Of a stretch of DNA of 64,000 nt, positions 42,149-51,850 are shown in pieces (the stretch's first letter is position 1; each line of letters opens with the position of its first letter). Source of the stretch: Macrolepiota albuminosa (taxonomy: Eukaryota > Basidiomycota > Agaricomycetes > Agaricales > Agaricaceae); contig JAMWFC010000108.1 in assembly GCA_027475525.1 (NCBI GenBank), positions 63,811-127,810 on the forward strand, read 5' to 3'. The position numbers and the translations under genes are program-made. Under the pieces are notes generated by a model, which was given only the letters and a program-made list of their open reading frames with translations, did no database searches and was not told the origin of the DNA.

Positions 42149-42563
42149 TTGAAAGCCTGCTCAAATGCATGTATGGAGTTCAATCTCATCTTAGATTATA
42201 ATCAATGTCTTTGTGCTTTGTTTTTGCAGGAATCCCACTCTTTTTATATGGACATGTTTCAAGTTGATATCTGGCAAGAATGTGTTGCAACTCACTATGC
42301 AAGCCATGTCAAGACTCTTGATGACAGGCTTGCTGAAATGGAGTTTTTCTTGCTTGTTCCAAAAGCTTGACATCAAAATCTTGGGATTTGACCTCATCCA
42401 CATCATCCAAGTACATCGTTTGTAGATCTCTTGAGCACAAGCTCCTTGCCTGCCATGCAGCATCCCAGTTTCCCCATTTGGAGGGCCATTTCTGGTGGGC
42501 CTTCAATAGAACCTCTATTTGTTTTGCATTCAATGGCTTCTCCTCTTGCAACAAAGGTTCCAA
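42149..42563 (-). other. Unrecognised decayed coding fragment
   Basis: Minus-strand frames read EEKPLNAKQIEVLLKAH, WDAAWQARSLC and MACIVSCNTFLPDINLK. Composition suggests a decayed gene, possibly the 5' part of the neighbouring DIRS-like element or a different repeat. No family recognised. Confidence 0.3.
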
Positions 42564-42569
42564 ATGTCT

Positions 42570-43936
42570 ATATACCCATGTTTGCTCCTTGTATAAAGCA
42601 GCTGTGCATGGTGCACAGTCCTGCTCTGCTTGAATCCTTGTTTCTGGTATCCACTCTCCTCAAGCCTAATTGTTGGAAATCTGCCTTACAATTAATGGGG
42701 GTATTGAATGACTTTGTGGAGGTACTGGAAGGCCTTTGCCATAGTTTCAACATTGGTATAGATTCTCTTGAACTTTCTCATTCTTTCAGTCCTGATAATC
42801 ATTTCAAATCCAAAGAATGTAAGGGCAACCTCTGGAGGCTATGGCTCAGTCACACAGCTGGGAGAGGGAGATCCAAAGTGTATTAGAGTATATACTGACA
42901 ATATCATAATAACTACTCATCTGGCAGAGGGAGATCCAAAGAGAACAAGTCTAGAGATTTTGTATGCCAGGTTGGACACTTCTGGGGCCTCTGAAGCATG
43001 GGAAACAACTATACAGTACAACAAAATCTTAAAAACTCAAAAATTGCCTACATAAACAACTGTACAAACAAGGCAGGTAAAGTCCAGACTTTGGAAGTCA
43101 GAAAGGCAAACTCTGGCTTATATGAGCAGTCTGAAAGTGGTGCTAAAGGGTCCACACTTGTCTGAATGATAGCTAAAGAACCAGAGCACCTCAAAGGCTG
43201 AATGAGAGAATAGAAACAGCAAAATGAGAGAATAATAGAAGAAATAAGGAAATGAATGAAAGAGGAGTAAAGGAATAGGGAATGAGAGAAGGAAGAAATG
43301 AGGAGTCCCCTGACAAAGAAGCATTGTCTTTTGTTATTGCTAAATACTCTTCTGAAGTCACTCTAGATTGAGTTTCTCCTGGTTTTAGCCCTAATCTTGC
43401 TCTGCACCTGTTTGGTCCTTATTGCACTGCACCTCTTAATGTTATATCCAGCTCTGAGAGCAAACTTCATATAATCCTTGACTTGTCCTTTCCTTGCAAT
43501 GATCCTCTAGTGTGTTTTATAAATTCTTTCATCAATTCTGAAAATTTCTTATATGATTGGGGCACTTTCTCAGCCTGCTAGTTGTTAGTGGCAAATGCTC
43601 CTCTGAGCAGCCAAGTTGCTGTTTTCAATATTGATTCCACATTCCATAATATCTGACTCACCCACAGGACTGGCCAAAACTTGCAGTGTCTATATGTAAA
43701 AATATTCATTATGACTTTTGACTCAATTTTGGAGTGTCTTCAGCCCCAGGAATCTTTGGTTGTGTGGCTGATGCAATTATGGCTATTTTCTGTCACTGTG
43801 GTATCAAAGATGTCCTGAAATGGGTGGACAATTTTATATTTTTCTGGTATCATTTGTCTCAAACATTTTCTTACTCTTATTTATACAATGAAACCTTAAT
43901 TTGTGACATTGTGCATGACCTTGATTGGCTATGATC
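42570..43936 (+). pseudogene. DIRS-like reverse transcriptase remnant
   Basis: The decayed frame begins near CIKQLCMVHSP and runs to FNIGIDSLELSHSFSPDNHFKS at 42817. The S3 solo LTR 42818-43315 interrupts it. It continues with LHLFGPYCTAPLNVI, LHIILDLSFPCNDP, LLVANAPLSSQVAVFNID, SAPGIFGCVADAI and the active-site region KWVDNF (expected VDDF), ending where another LTR begins at 43937. There are several stops. The motif order matches reverse transcriptases of DIRS-type elements common in agarics, as I remember that family. Many differences from the expected residues are the kind produced by C-to-T or G-to-A changes (R to C, R to W, E to K, D to N). Confidence 0.65.
42818..43315. mobile_element. 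Solo LTR, family S3 (498 bp) with target duplication AAGAA
   Basis: It starts TGTAAGGGCAACC and ends GTCCCCTGACA. AAGAA occurs at 42813-42817 and 43316-43320. It is the inverted relative of 19690-20188 and is inserted in the DIRS-like RT. Confidence 0.9.
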
Positions 43937-44345
43937 TGTCAGGGGACTCTTCATTTCTTCCTTCTTTCACTCTCTATTCCTTCACTCTCCTTTCATTCAT
44001 TTCTTTATTTCTTCTATCATTCTCTCATTTTGCTGTTTCTATTTTCTTAACACTATTTGTTAGTACTATTCTCAGCCTTTGAGGTGCTCTGGTTCTTTAG
44101 CTATCATTCAGACAAGTGTGGGCCCTTCAGCACTGCTTCTAGACCACTTATATAAGCTGGAGTTTGCCTTTCTGATTTCCAAAGTCCAGAGTTTTTAAAG
44201 GTTTTGTTGTACTGTACAGTTGTTTCTCATGCTTCAGAGGCTCCAGAAGCATCCAACCTGGCATAGAGAATCTCTAGACTTGTTCTTTTTGGATCTCTCT
44301 TTGCCAGCTGTATGACTGAGCCATAGCCTCCAGAGGTTGCAGTGT
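43937..44345. mobile_element. Third S3-family LTR (one end degraded)
   Basis: It starts TGTCAGGGGACTC and can be followed to CCTCCAGAGGTTGC. The expected CCTTACA end is missing and no target duplication is visible, so this copy is truncated or diverged. Confidence 0.7.
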
Positions 44346-44521
44346 CCACAAGATGAGTGAGCATCTTGGTGCACAGATATCCTGTGTATAGAGGAAGATG
44401 AAAAGGAATACATCCATGCATTAGGACCAGGATCTATTCATGAGTCAGAGAGAAGGCTGACTCCACTCCGAGCAATGAAAGTAACTCAGGACAAAGTGGA
44501 TGAATCCCTACCTAAAAACTA

Positions 44522-45241
44522 TCATTTGTCAAGATAGGACATGACAGGACAAAGCAACCCAGCATAAATTGGTGTGATAAATTCTAAATTCCTCCAGTAT
44601 CTAAGGAATAAATTCAATGTCCATTGATCCATAGTCTTGACAACATCAGAAGGAATACTCTTTATCAAAAGTGCAGTAGTACCTCCAATTTGAATACAGT
44701 GACTGCTGATTTTGAGCAACATTGATCTTTTCAATATTGGATTGATAGTTAGTAGTAGTTTTCTTGTAGTGAGAGCTACAACAATTCCTCAAGAATTACA
44801 ATATGAGCATACTGGTGCATCTCTAATGCAACTATTAACCTGACAATAGTTAGAAAGAGCCACAATAGGGTCAGTGTCTCCTTCTTGATGAGTAATGACA
44901 ATAGTTTCTCCTTTCTTCCCTGATTTCTTTGTATGGAGTAAAAACAATGATCATAAACTTGAGTTACTTGGAACTTCAAAATGGAACCAGCAAGATATAG
45001 ATTCAGGATTAAAGTCATGTTTTTGTGAAGAGAGCAGCTTACCCAATGTAATTTGACTCTACAATGCAGTCATAGCTACTGCCCAAACACAAGCATTAAG
45101 AGGTTTGAACAAATTGAGATTCAATTTGATGCAGCTTAATATTTTGAGAGAAATAGAGAGTCGTTTCTCTGAGAAGGACAAAAGAAGTTGGAGATTTCTA
45201 TGCCTTTTAGAGTGTGCCTCAAGCAGACCAAAGAAGGCCAT
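44522..45241 (-). pseudogene. DIRS-like tyrosine recombinase remnant
   Basis: The C-terminal catalytic part (44734-44522) reads SSHCIQIGGTTALL, DVVKTMDQW and LRYWRNLEFITP, matching the H-x-x-R...W/H region of DIRS-type tyrosine recombinases. The Arg after the His is Gln here. Upstream, 45018-44776 and 45241-45059 give frames compatible with the N-terminal part. It is on the strand opposite to the RT remnant, so the element has been rearranged or two elements are present. Pseudogene. Confidence 0.55.
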
Positions 45242-45700
45242 GGCATGTTGTGTTGGATATGCTATGCCTAAAGACCTGAGATTTTATTGCCTGCAGTGCA
45301 GCTTGTCAAACTGCCTGCTATTGATGCTGTATATAAATGCAGTATATTTTCTGAAGCTGGGAAAATAGATGCATGGGATATGCCTTGCTGTTCACAGAAA
45401 TGTATGAAGTCTTTCACTGACAAAAAGTATCTTTTAGAGGTTGATGGAGCCTACAAATGTGCAATGACATTGTCAATTAAAGTGTGACCTGTGATTGATA
45501 AGACTGCTGAGAGTAAAATATATTGCTGTCAGCAGTGATCTCAACATTAATGAAATTAATTGAAGGCTGAGTTGAGACAGTATAAGAGGATGAATGAGGA
45601 GAGTGTTTCATGCAAATAGCCAGGGCATGCTTATATGACTGCTGTTCTGAGATCTAGAATAGATCGAGGTTTTTCTGTGCAGCGGACTATGTGTGGGAAA
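45242..45700. other. AT-rich stretch, nothing recognised
   Basis: Short cysteine-containing frames (for example FYCLQCSLSNC near 45290) but no supported gene. Confidence 0.3.
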
Positions 45701-45739
45701 AATGTCTTTGATTTTTGCCGTCATGTGACTTTGTTTGTT

Positions 45740-46110
45740 TTTGTTGCCATTACTTCCTTCAGGTAAGCGTGGGAATAATGTCTTTGATTTTTAACGTCAT
45801 GTGATACTACCGTTTGTCTGTACGGTTACTTAGTCAGCAGTAGACTATGTACGCATGGGAGTAATGTATTCACTTTTTAACGTCATGTGACATACTATAC
45901 GTATGTACGGTTACAGAGATGCATGGGAATAATGTCTTCAATTTTTAATGTCATGTGATACTACTGTTTGTCTGTATGGTTACTTAGTCAGCATTAGACT
46001 ATGTACGCATGGGAGTAATGTCTTCACTTTTTAACGTCATGTGATACTAGTATGGTTACATATATGTGTGGGAATAGTGTCTTCCCTTTTTAACGTCATT
46101 TGTTCCGTAG
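45740..46110. repeat. Degenerate tandem repeat
   Basis: Five to six imperfect units share GGGAATAATGTCTTC, TTTTTAACGTCATGTGATAC and a TACGGTTACTTAGTCAGC segment. Unit length varies between about 60 and 110 bp, so it differs from the exact 77-bp duplications. Confidence 0.7.
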
Positions 46111-46687
46111 CTTTACTATGTTAATATTTGATATCTGCATACGCCAGAATGTAGCCACTGTTGGGTCTGTTTTAACACATTCTCTACACCTACTTAGTCC
46201 GTAATGTTCCAATTTTATTTGGCTGACGTTCTTTCCTTGCCAGATGTATTGGATGTCTAGTCGACCCATAGATCCAGCGGTCTCTGAAAAATAGGACTAT
46301 TTCGATGACTAGTTGTGAGTCTTTCTATGTCCTGCCTGGTACAGGCATGACAGGACACAATATTAGATCGCAGATAATAGCCGCCACACAAAAATCATAT
46401 ATCGGAGCAGACACATGCATTATGACTTATTTCCTTGGCTGCCTTATGTGGAGAGCGATCCCTGAATACCAGTGCTGATATACCCCCCGAAAGATTCAGC
46501 ATATCGCCACTATCTAATGAACACCTATTGTCACTTGAGAGGTCTGTTATCCAGCACAATAGATATATGACAACAACTCATTGATTTACTAGATCATGGC
46601 AATTACTGATTTCGACAGTCTGCCATGTGACAAGCCATCATTACAACTGATTATTAATGCACCACAGCTTAACATGGAGCAACAACG

Positions 46688-46841
46688 GGCTATGCTCAAA
46701 GTTAAATATTCTTATTCAGACTCTTCCGACAGTTATTCGGATTCCCATACTACTTACTTCAGAGGGCTATGCTCAAAGTTAAATATTCTTATTCAGACTC
46801 TTCCGACAGTTATTCGGATTCCCATACTACTTACTTCAGAC
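46688..46841. repeat. 77-bp tandem duplication
   Basis: 46688-46764 is repeated at 46765-46841. Confidence 0.9.
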
Positions 46842-46922
46842 TCTACTCTGAATCGTATGCGGTTTCTCATGGTCGTTCACCGTCGCTGTTTCTATATCCC
46901 TTATTTATGTGTTTGTGACAAA

Positions 46923-47076
46923 TACAGGTTGCCACCACCGTATCATTGACATCATGATTCCAAGTATCTCCTCGCCTAAGCAGAGGTATTTATATGCTTT
47001 ACAGGTTGCCACCACCGTATCATTGACATCATGATTCCAAGTATCTCCTCGCCTAAGCAGAGGTATTTATATGCTT
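46923..47076. repeat. 77-bp tandem duplication
   Basis: 46923-46999 is repeated at 47000-47076. Confidence 0.9.
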
Positions 47077-47096
47077 CGTTTCCCAAAACCAAGGCA

Positions 47097-47250
47097 TGTA
47101 CTACTCGATTTGATGTCTTCTCCAATCCGAGCTTCTCTATGTTGTCCCACTATTTTTTCCTTTATGTCTTTATTGTACTACTCGATTTGATGTCTTCTCC
47201 AATCCGAGCTTCTCTATGTTGTCCCACTATTTTTTCCTTTATGTCTTTAT
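47097..47250. repeat. 77-bp tandem duplication
   Basis: 47097-47173 is repeated at 47174-47250. Confidence 0.9.
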
Positions 47251-47425
47251 CTGCTCCCTCGTGTGCCCCTTGGTGGTGCTCCTCCCTCTAAGTATGATGG
47301 CAGAGACAACTCAGCACGCTACGACCCTTACCAGCGAGACTTTCACTGTTTAAGCGGCCATTGTGCGTCGACGAGCCATAATCTAGAGTGCTTCCAGGAT
47401 GCTCGTATAATGATGTTATGGACTT

Positions 47426-47579
47426 CAGCATTTTCAAATGCTGTTACGGACTGGGGTTTTGTTGTTTGCACTAGCAAGACATACGGTCAAAGACACCCAA
47501 CACAGCATTTTCAAATGCTGTTACGGACTGGGGTTTTGTTGTTTGCACTAGCAAGACATACGGTCAAAGACACCCAACA
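47426..47579. repeat. 77-bp tandem duplication
   Basis: 47426-47502 is repeated at 47503-47579. Confidence 0.9.
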
Positions 47580-47851
47580 TGTTCTTTCATCCTCAATTTA
47601 CTACCACATGGAGCACTACCGCGATATCCTATTGTGGTGCCCTCACACATCCTCCCATCGCCCCTCTGGAATCAAGATGCGCGCCATGTCTTGTCAGGGG
47701 ATTCTCCAGGTGACGGAGAGGTATTCAGATGTGCTGTATCACATTAGACCCGCTCATCTCATTTTTCTGTATGTTTTGACCTCTTGGTTCGCTCGTTCAT
47801 TGACCTTGAGTCAGGAGCTATACGCATCATGACAAACGGACCCATCTCACA

Positions 47852-48163
47852 ATGAAAGCTTTTGATGGACGAGGAATTCTCGTTGCCGCATTCCATACTC
47901 ACAAAAATCAATGGCTTGATGAAGTTTGGACTTACTCAAATGCTCCGAAAGAGGTCAAGTGGAACGCAAAGCTCATCGTCGCCAAATATATAGTACGCCG
48001 CAAGCCTAACAAGCCTGATTTCACTTCATGTGGAAAGGATTTGGTACGTGAAGTGTTCTTGACGATCGAACTTGCTCAATGTAATGCGCAGTGCGGCAAC
48101 GTAACGATACCTCATCAAGTAGATCTGGGCATAGTCAAGGCCAATATTTTCATGCTCGACTAG
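47852..48163 (+). CDS. Hypothetical open frame, 103 codons
   Basis: ATG near 47852, stop after KANIFMLD at 48163. Mixed composition with Trp, Cys and Lys reads like true coding sequence, possibly one exon of a larger gene. No motif or neighbour indicates a role. Confidence 0.3.
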   Translation: MKAFDGRGILVAAFHTHKNQWLDEVWTYSNAPKEVKWNAKLIVAKYIVRRKPNKPDFTSCGKDLVREVFLTIELAQCNAQCGNVTIPHQVDLGIVKANIFMLD

Positions 48164-48400
48164 AGGTATGTTCGCTTTATGCATATCGAAACACTCATAC
48201 TAAATGTTCTGTTTCTAGTTATTTTTATTGTAGTTAGTAGAATATCTATATATACATTCTATACCCGTAGCTGGACGTCAAGACTAAACACACGCTGCTG
48301 GGTTTATGCGGTGTTCGGTGTCCACCGTCATTGGAGCCTTAGGCGCAATTCTCATGAGGAACATTGAATGGTACGTCATCTTTGCTCTATTGTCAGTAAA

Positions 48401-48554
48401 GCTCTTATAGATTAAACGTCTTTAGTGGAACGGTTTCATAATAATAGTAGAAGACCCTTTATTAATCATTTGTATCGGCTCTTATAGATTAAACGTCTTT
48501 AGTGGAACGGTTTCATAATAATAGTAGAAGACCCTTTATTAATCATTTGTATCG
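48401..48554. repeat. 77-bp tandem duplication
   Basis: 48401-48477 is repeated at 48478-48554. Confidence 0.9.
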
Positions 48555-48909
48555 GTACAGCTAATAATTACATTAATACTTCACTACTGAGGCCATATCT
48601 CCCCTGTCTGAAGACTTTTTTCTATCGGAAATTGATACATTGGAAATGGCATAATAGTTTTCCTTTTCACTCCTTTTTTTTTTTATTCCCCTACACTGTT
48701 TAATACTTCAAGTTTCTGATTGTGATAACGTAGGCTTGTTAAATACAATTGATTATTAGCAATGAAACATTGTCAGTATCACACCGTCCTGATGTATAGC
48801 CTGTTAGTCCAATGTAGTACACTATATACATCTGTAGTACACTATATACAACGTTCAACTATATACAGTACGACATATACAATGAACAACATTTAGGGTT
48901 TTGAGCAAG

Positions 48910-50399
48910 AAATTACGACAGGGGCCTCCTCCCAACCTCATCTTCCTCCTCTGTCTCTCCCACAGTCGTCGTCGCTGCTGTTTCTGCTTCGACCATCACT
49001 GCTTCAACCATTGCTGCTGTTGCCACTGCCCCTCTGCCCGTCATTGCTGCCATCACTGTGGCTTCACCCGCCTCTGCTCTTGTCATTTCTTCTTCTAAAG
49101 TTGATACCAACATTGTGATTATTTCATTCCGTGTTGGCATGGGCTGGCCAGCGTCCACTGCCACTTACATCCAAGTTCCCGGTGTCACTGCATTCCTGCG
49201 TCGGTGTGCTGCTAACAGACCTCCCAACTGATTGATTCCTTGCGTAATCTCTGGTGGGATCTGCTGGGGCAGCCCTTGCTAGATGAGGGTGAACGCCGAG
49301 GAACTACCATCCAATAACAGTCGGTACTCACGCACCAATCCTGGGTGTTAAGATGTATCAGGTATATGGTATGGGACATAGGGTCACTTACGCATAACAT
49401 CTTCATGGGACAATGCCAATGCGTTCAACAGCCAGTTCCTCCTCCTTAAAATACGTGGCTGTGCCACCTCCACTTGCCGTATTGCCTGTCGTACCTCCTC
49501 TATCTCCGACGCCCCGGGTGCCGCATTGTCTGACCCTCAATTCTTGATATTCTCTACTCGCGCTCGCAAACCAGCCAACTTGTCTTCCATAGCCACACAT
49601 GCCACTAAAGCGGCATTCCTGTCTCCAAATGCTCTGTCCCTGTCACAAATAGCTGCATTCCTCTCTTCCCACATGGCCTCCCGAGCGCATTGTTCCTGCT
49701 GAAGATCCTCTCGCATGTGGTGCAGCTGTAAGGTTACCCGGTACTCATTTGCCAGGGCCTCCTGCAACTGCTGGCGCGTTTCCTCATCAATAGACGATTG
49801 GGCAGTTATCGGGGGATTTCATGGATATCCGACATGTCCAAGCTTGGGGACCTCTGTGCACGCTTGTACCATATTATCTCCACCGACTCGGTCGAAGCTC
49901 GGCGCTTCCCTTTGTCCTGTTGCGGAGACGGCGCTTCCACCCTTCCTCCTTGTGACGAACCCTCAGTCTGCGCCTCAACTGACCCCACATCCTTCGATGA
50001 ACCCTCAGGCCGCGCTCCACTTGACTCCTCGCCCTTTGACCTGGGCACATTACCTGCACTCGATGACTTTGTATTCATGTGTCCGCATGCGCGATTAAAT
50101 AATATCAAACCTGAATTCCTTGCCTCCCCAAAGTATGGCTCTGGTGATGCTCTGCGCTTCCCCTTATCATGCCAATCCGTCGGCGCTTCCTCTGTCAACG
50201 CAGGTGATGCTCTGCGCTTCCCCTTATCCTGCTGTGTAGTCGATGCCTTTGCCTTCCTTCCTCTCAATGAACTCCCAGCCTGTGCCCCACCTGACTCCTC
50301 GGCCCTTGATCTGGATGCACTAGCCAACTGGCTCAGCACCCAGGTCATGTCCCACCCCTGTTCTTTGCGCATGCAAGTTGCCTTCCATGCCTGAGCCAT
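48910..50399 (-). CDS. Hypothetical multi-exon gene with repeated DKGKRRAS motif
   Basis: The first exon (ATG at 50399, to about 49806) begins MAQAWKATCMRKEQGWDMTW. It contains three clear (Q/H)DKGKRRAS(P/T) repeats spaced through a Ser/Glu/Gly-rich region and ends LDMSDIHEIPR. A following exon (about 49767-49537) is strongly coiled-coil: LHHMREDLQQEQCAREAMWEER. Further minus-strand pieces run to about 48913 (Ala/Glu/Thr-rich, MVSTLEEEMTRAEAGEA). It looks like an intron-containing gene with a nuclear-localisation-like basic repeat. No family recognised. It lies directly beside a type-1 LTR (50422), so it may be element-borne like the other antisense genes, but no polypurine tract separates them. 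Confidence 0.4.
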
Positions 50400-50421
50400 G
50401 GAGCATCACTCATGCCAGTGA

Positions 50422-50555
50422 TAGGACCCCATACAGGATCAGCGCATCAACGGCAGGCTACGGCAACACGGCACAGGTTCAGAATACCTTAGCGCACGCT
50501 AATTAACCAATTTTGGCAATATTTGACGGCTGCACATGGCAAGAAGCAGATCCAA
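50422..50555 (+). repeat. Type-1 LTR, left fragment (split by Gypsy-A2)
   Basis: TGATAGGACCCCATACAGG matches the start of the LTR at 4975. The match stops at AAGAAGCAGATCC where the Gypsy-A2 LTR begins, and resumes at 63684. Confidence 0.85.
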
Positions 50556-51703
50556 TGATGACGCCAACTGTGGTTGGGTGCGCTGGATGTATACGCAGTA
50601 CAATGCCGTCTCCAGCGCTTGGCGTGCATAGTTGTGAGGAGTCCTGACAGGGTCCCGGTGTGCTCGAGTGGAGGTAGTAAAACGATGCGCTAGATTATAG
50701 CGCTTCGGGGGCTACCTGGCAGACGGTAAGCGTCGTAGTTTAGGCAAAGATATTTAAAACGATGCGCTAGATTATAGCGCTTCGGGGGCTACCTGGCAGA
50801 CGGTAAGCGTCATAGTTTAGGCAAAGATATTGGAGAAAAGACGAATAGCGCAGCGTATTGTGCCCGTAGGTGGCACCGTAAACGATGAAGACGAGATAGA
50901 CGAAGCTAGCGCCTGACTTAGTGACGAAGTCGAAGGAAGCTAGCGCAAGTTGAACGCTAAGTGTAACTGTGTGTTTGAGGGGTTACGATTCGTTGTTATA
51001 TACATGTAAAGTAGCTATTTTATATACTATGCGCTACCGTGTTTGCCAAGATACGAGCCCATCTGCGGCGCTACCTCCTAGCGCCTCTCCTCGTGGTTTC
51101 CTCTAACAGCGACCTGTCAACGGCGACCTTTTGCACATGGCTGATGGCGACCAACGGCGTTATGACCCACGGCGACCAGCGGCGACTCTATATTGACTTA
51201 GAATTGTACGAGTCTGCTCACTTTTACTATATCTCCGATTGGCCAGGCTGTTCCGGGGTATGGTCGGAAAATCCTCGACAGACACCGTGAGCGCTAATGT
51301 CAGCGCTACTCATTGTATTAGTTCCTGGCAGGTCCAGATGTTGGATTTAAGTATATCCAGTGCCGCCATCATTGATCCTTTTAGACTTCTGATTGAAGTT
51401 CCTCGTCAAATGGCAGCGCCTGCTGCTGGCTCCTTCTGGAAGTGATCGGGGTTTAGTTAGAGTCCTCTCCCGCCATCGTGTTAGCGCTATATGTTATGAG
51501 CCCCCTTCATCCTTGGGCTAGGTGAAAGGAGTGTGCTGAAGGCCTGGTAGCTAGGGGTTAGGATAAATTTCCACATCCTGTAGTAATTTGCCAGAGCTAG
51601 AGCTGCTCTATATTCCCAACTGGTCGCTAGAGTCCTGAATACGTCAAGTGTTGGTTGGCCTATAATGTCCCTTGATGCGCTCAGTCCGAGTAGAAGCCTA
51701 TCA
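50556..51703 (-). repeat. 3' LTR of Gypsy-A2 (1148 bp, includes a 77-bp duplication)
   Basis: Plus strand TGATGACGCC...GCCTATCA, i.e. TGATAGGC...GGCGTCATCA in element orientation. It pairs with 62613-63683. The 77-bp length difference equals the duplication at 50678. I saw only a handful of substitutions. Confidence 0.9.
50678..50831. repeat. 77-bp tandem duplication (one mismatch)
   Basis: 50678-50754 versus 50755-50831, differing at CGTCG/CGTCA. Absent from the partner LTR. Confidence 0.9.
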
Positions 51704-51715
51704 TCTCCCCCCAAC
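51704..51715 (-). other. Polypurine tract of Gypsy-A2
   Basis: Minus-strand TTGGGGGGAGA directly before the LTR start TGATAGGC, identical to the tract at 4963-4974. Confidence 0.85.
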
Positions 51716-51792
51716 TGAAAAATTGACTGTCCTCAGTCAAACGCCGTCATTAATTTGACTGCGCTACGGTCCGTATGATGCCGCCGGCGCCT

Positions 51793-51799
51793 TATAAAA
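51793..51799 (+). promoter_or_regulatory. TATA box of the antisense gene
   Basis: TATAAAA 52 bp upstream of the ATG at 51851, outside the LTR, suggesting the antisense gene has its own promoter. Confidence 0.6.
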
Positions 51800-51850
51800 G
51801 TCGTTTTCTGCACTTCTCCTTCTCGTGTTTTCCTTTCCATCTTTCCCAAC

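Larger units (their letters stand above)
46111..48900. other. AT-rich, low-repeat region without a recognised gene
   Basis: The longest plausible coding pieces are 46596-46860 (MAITDFDSLPCDKPSL...) and 47852-48163, a 103-codon frame (AFDGRGILVAAFHTHKNQW, EVKWNAKLIVAKYIVRRKP) that looks like real protein but matches no family I know. Five 77-bp duplications fall here. It may hold a decayed single-copy host gene. Confidence 0.3.

Noticed and set aside
46596..47832. Endogenous viral element
   Set aside because: No polymerase, capsid or other viral motif could be recognised in these frames.
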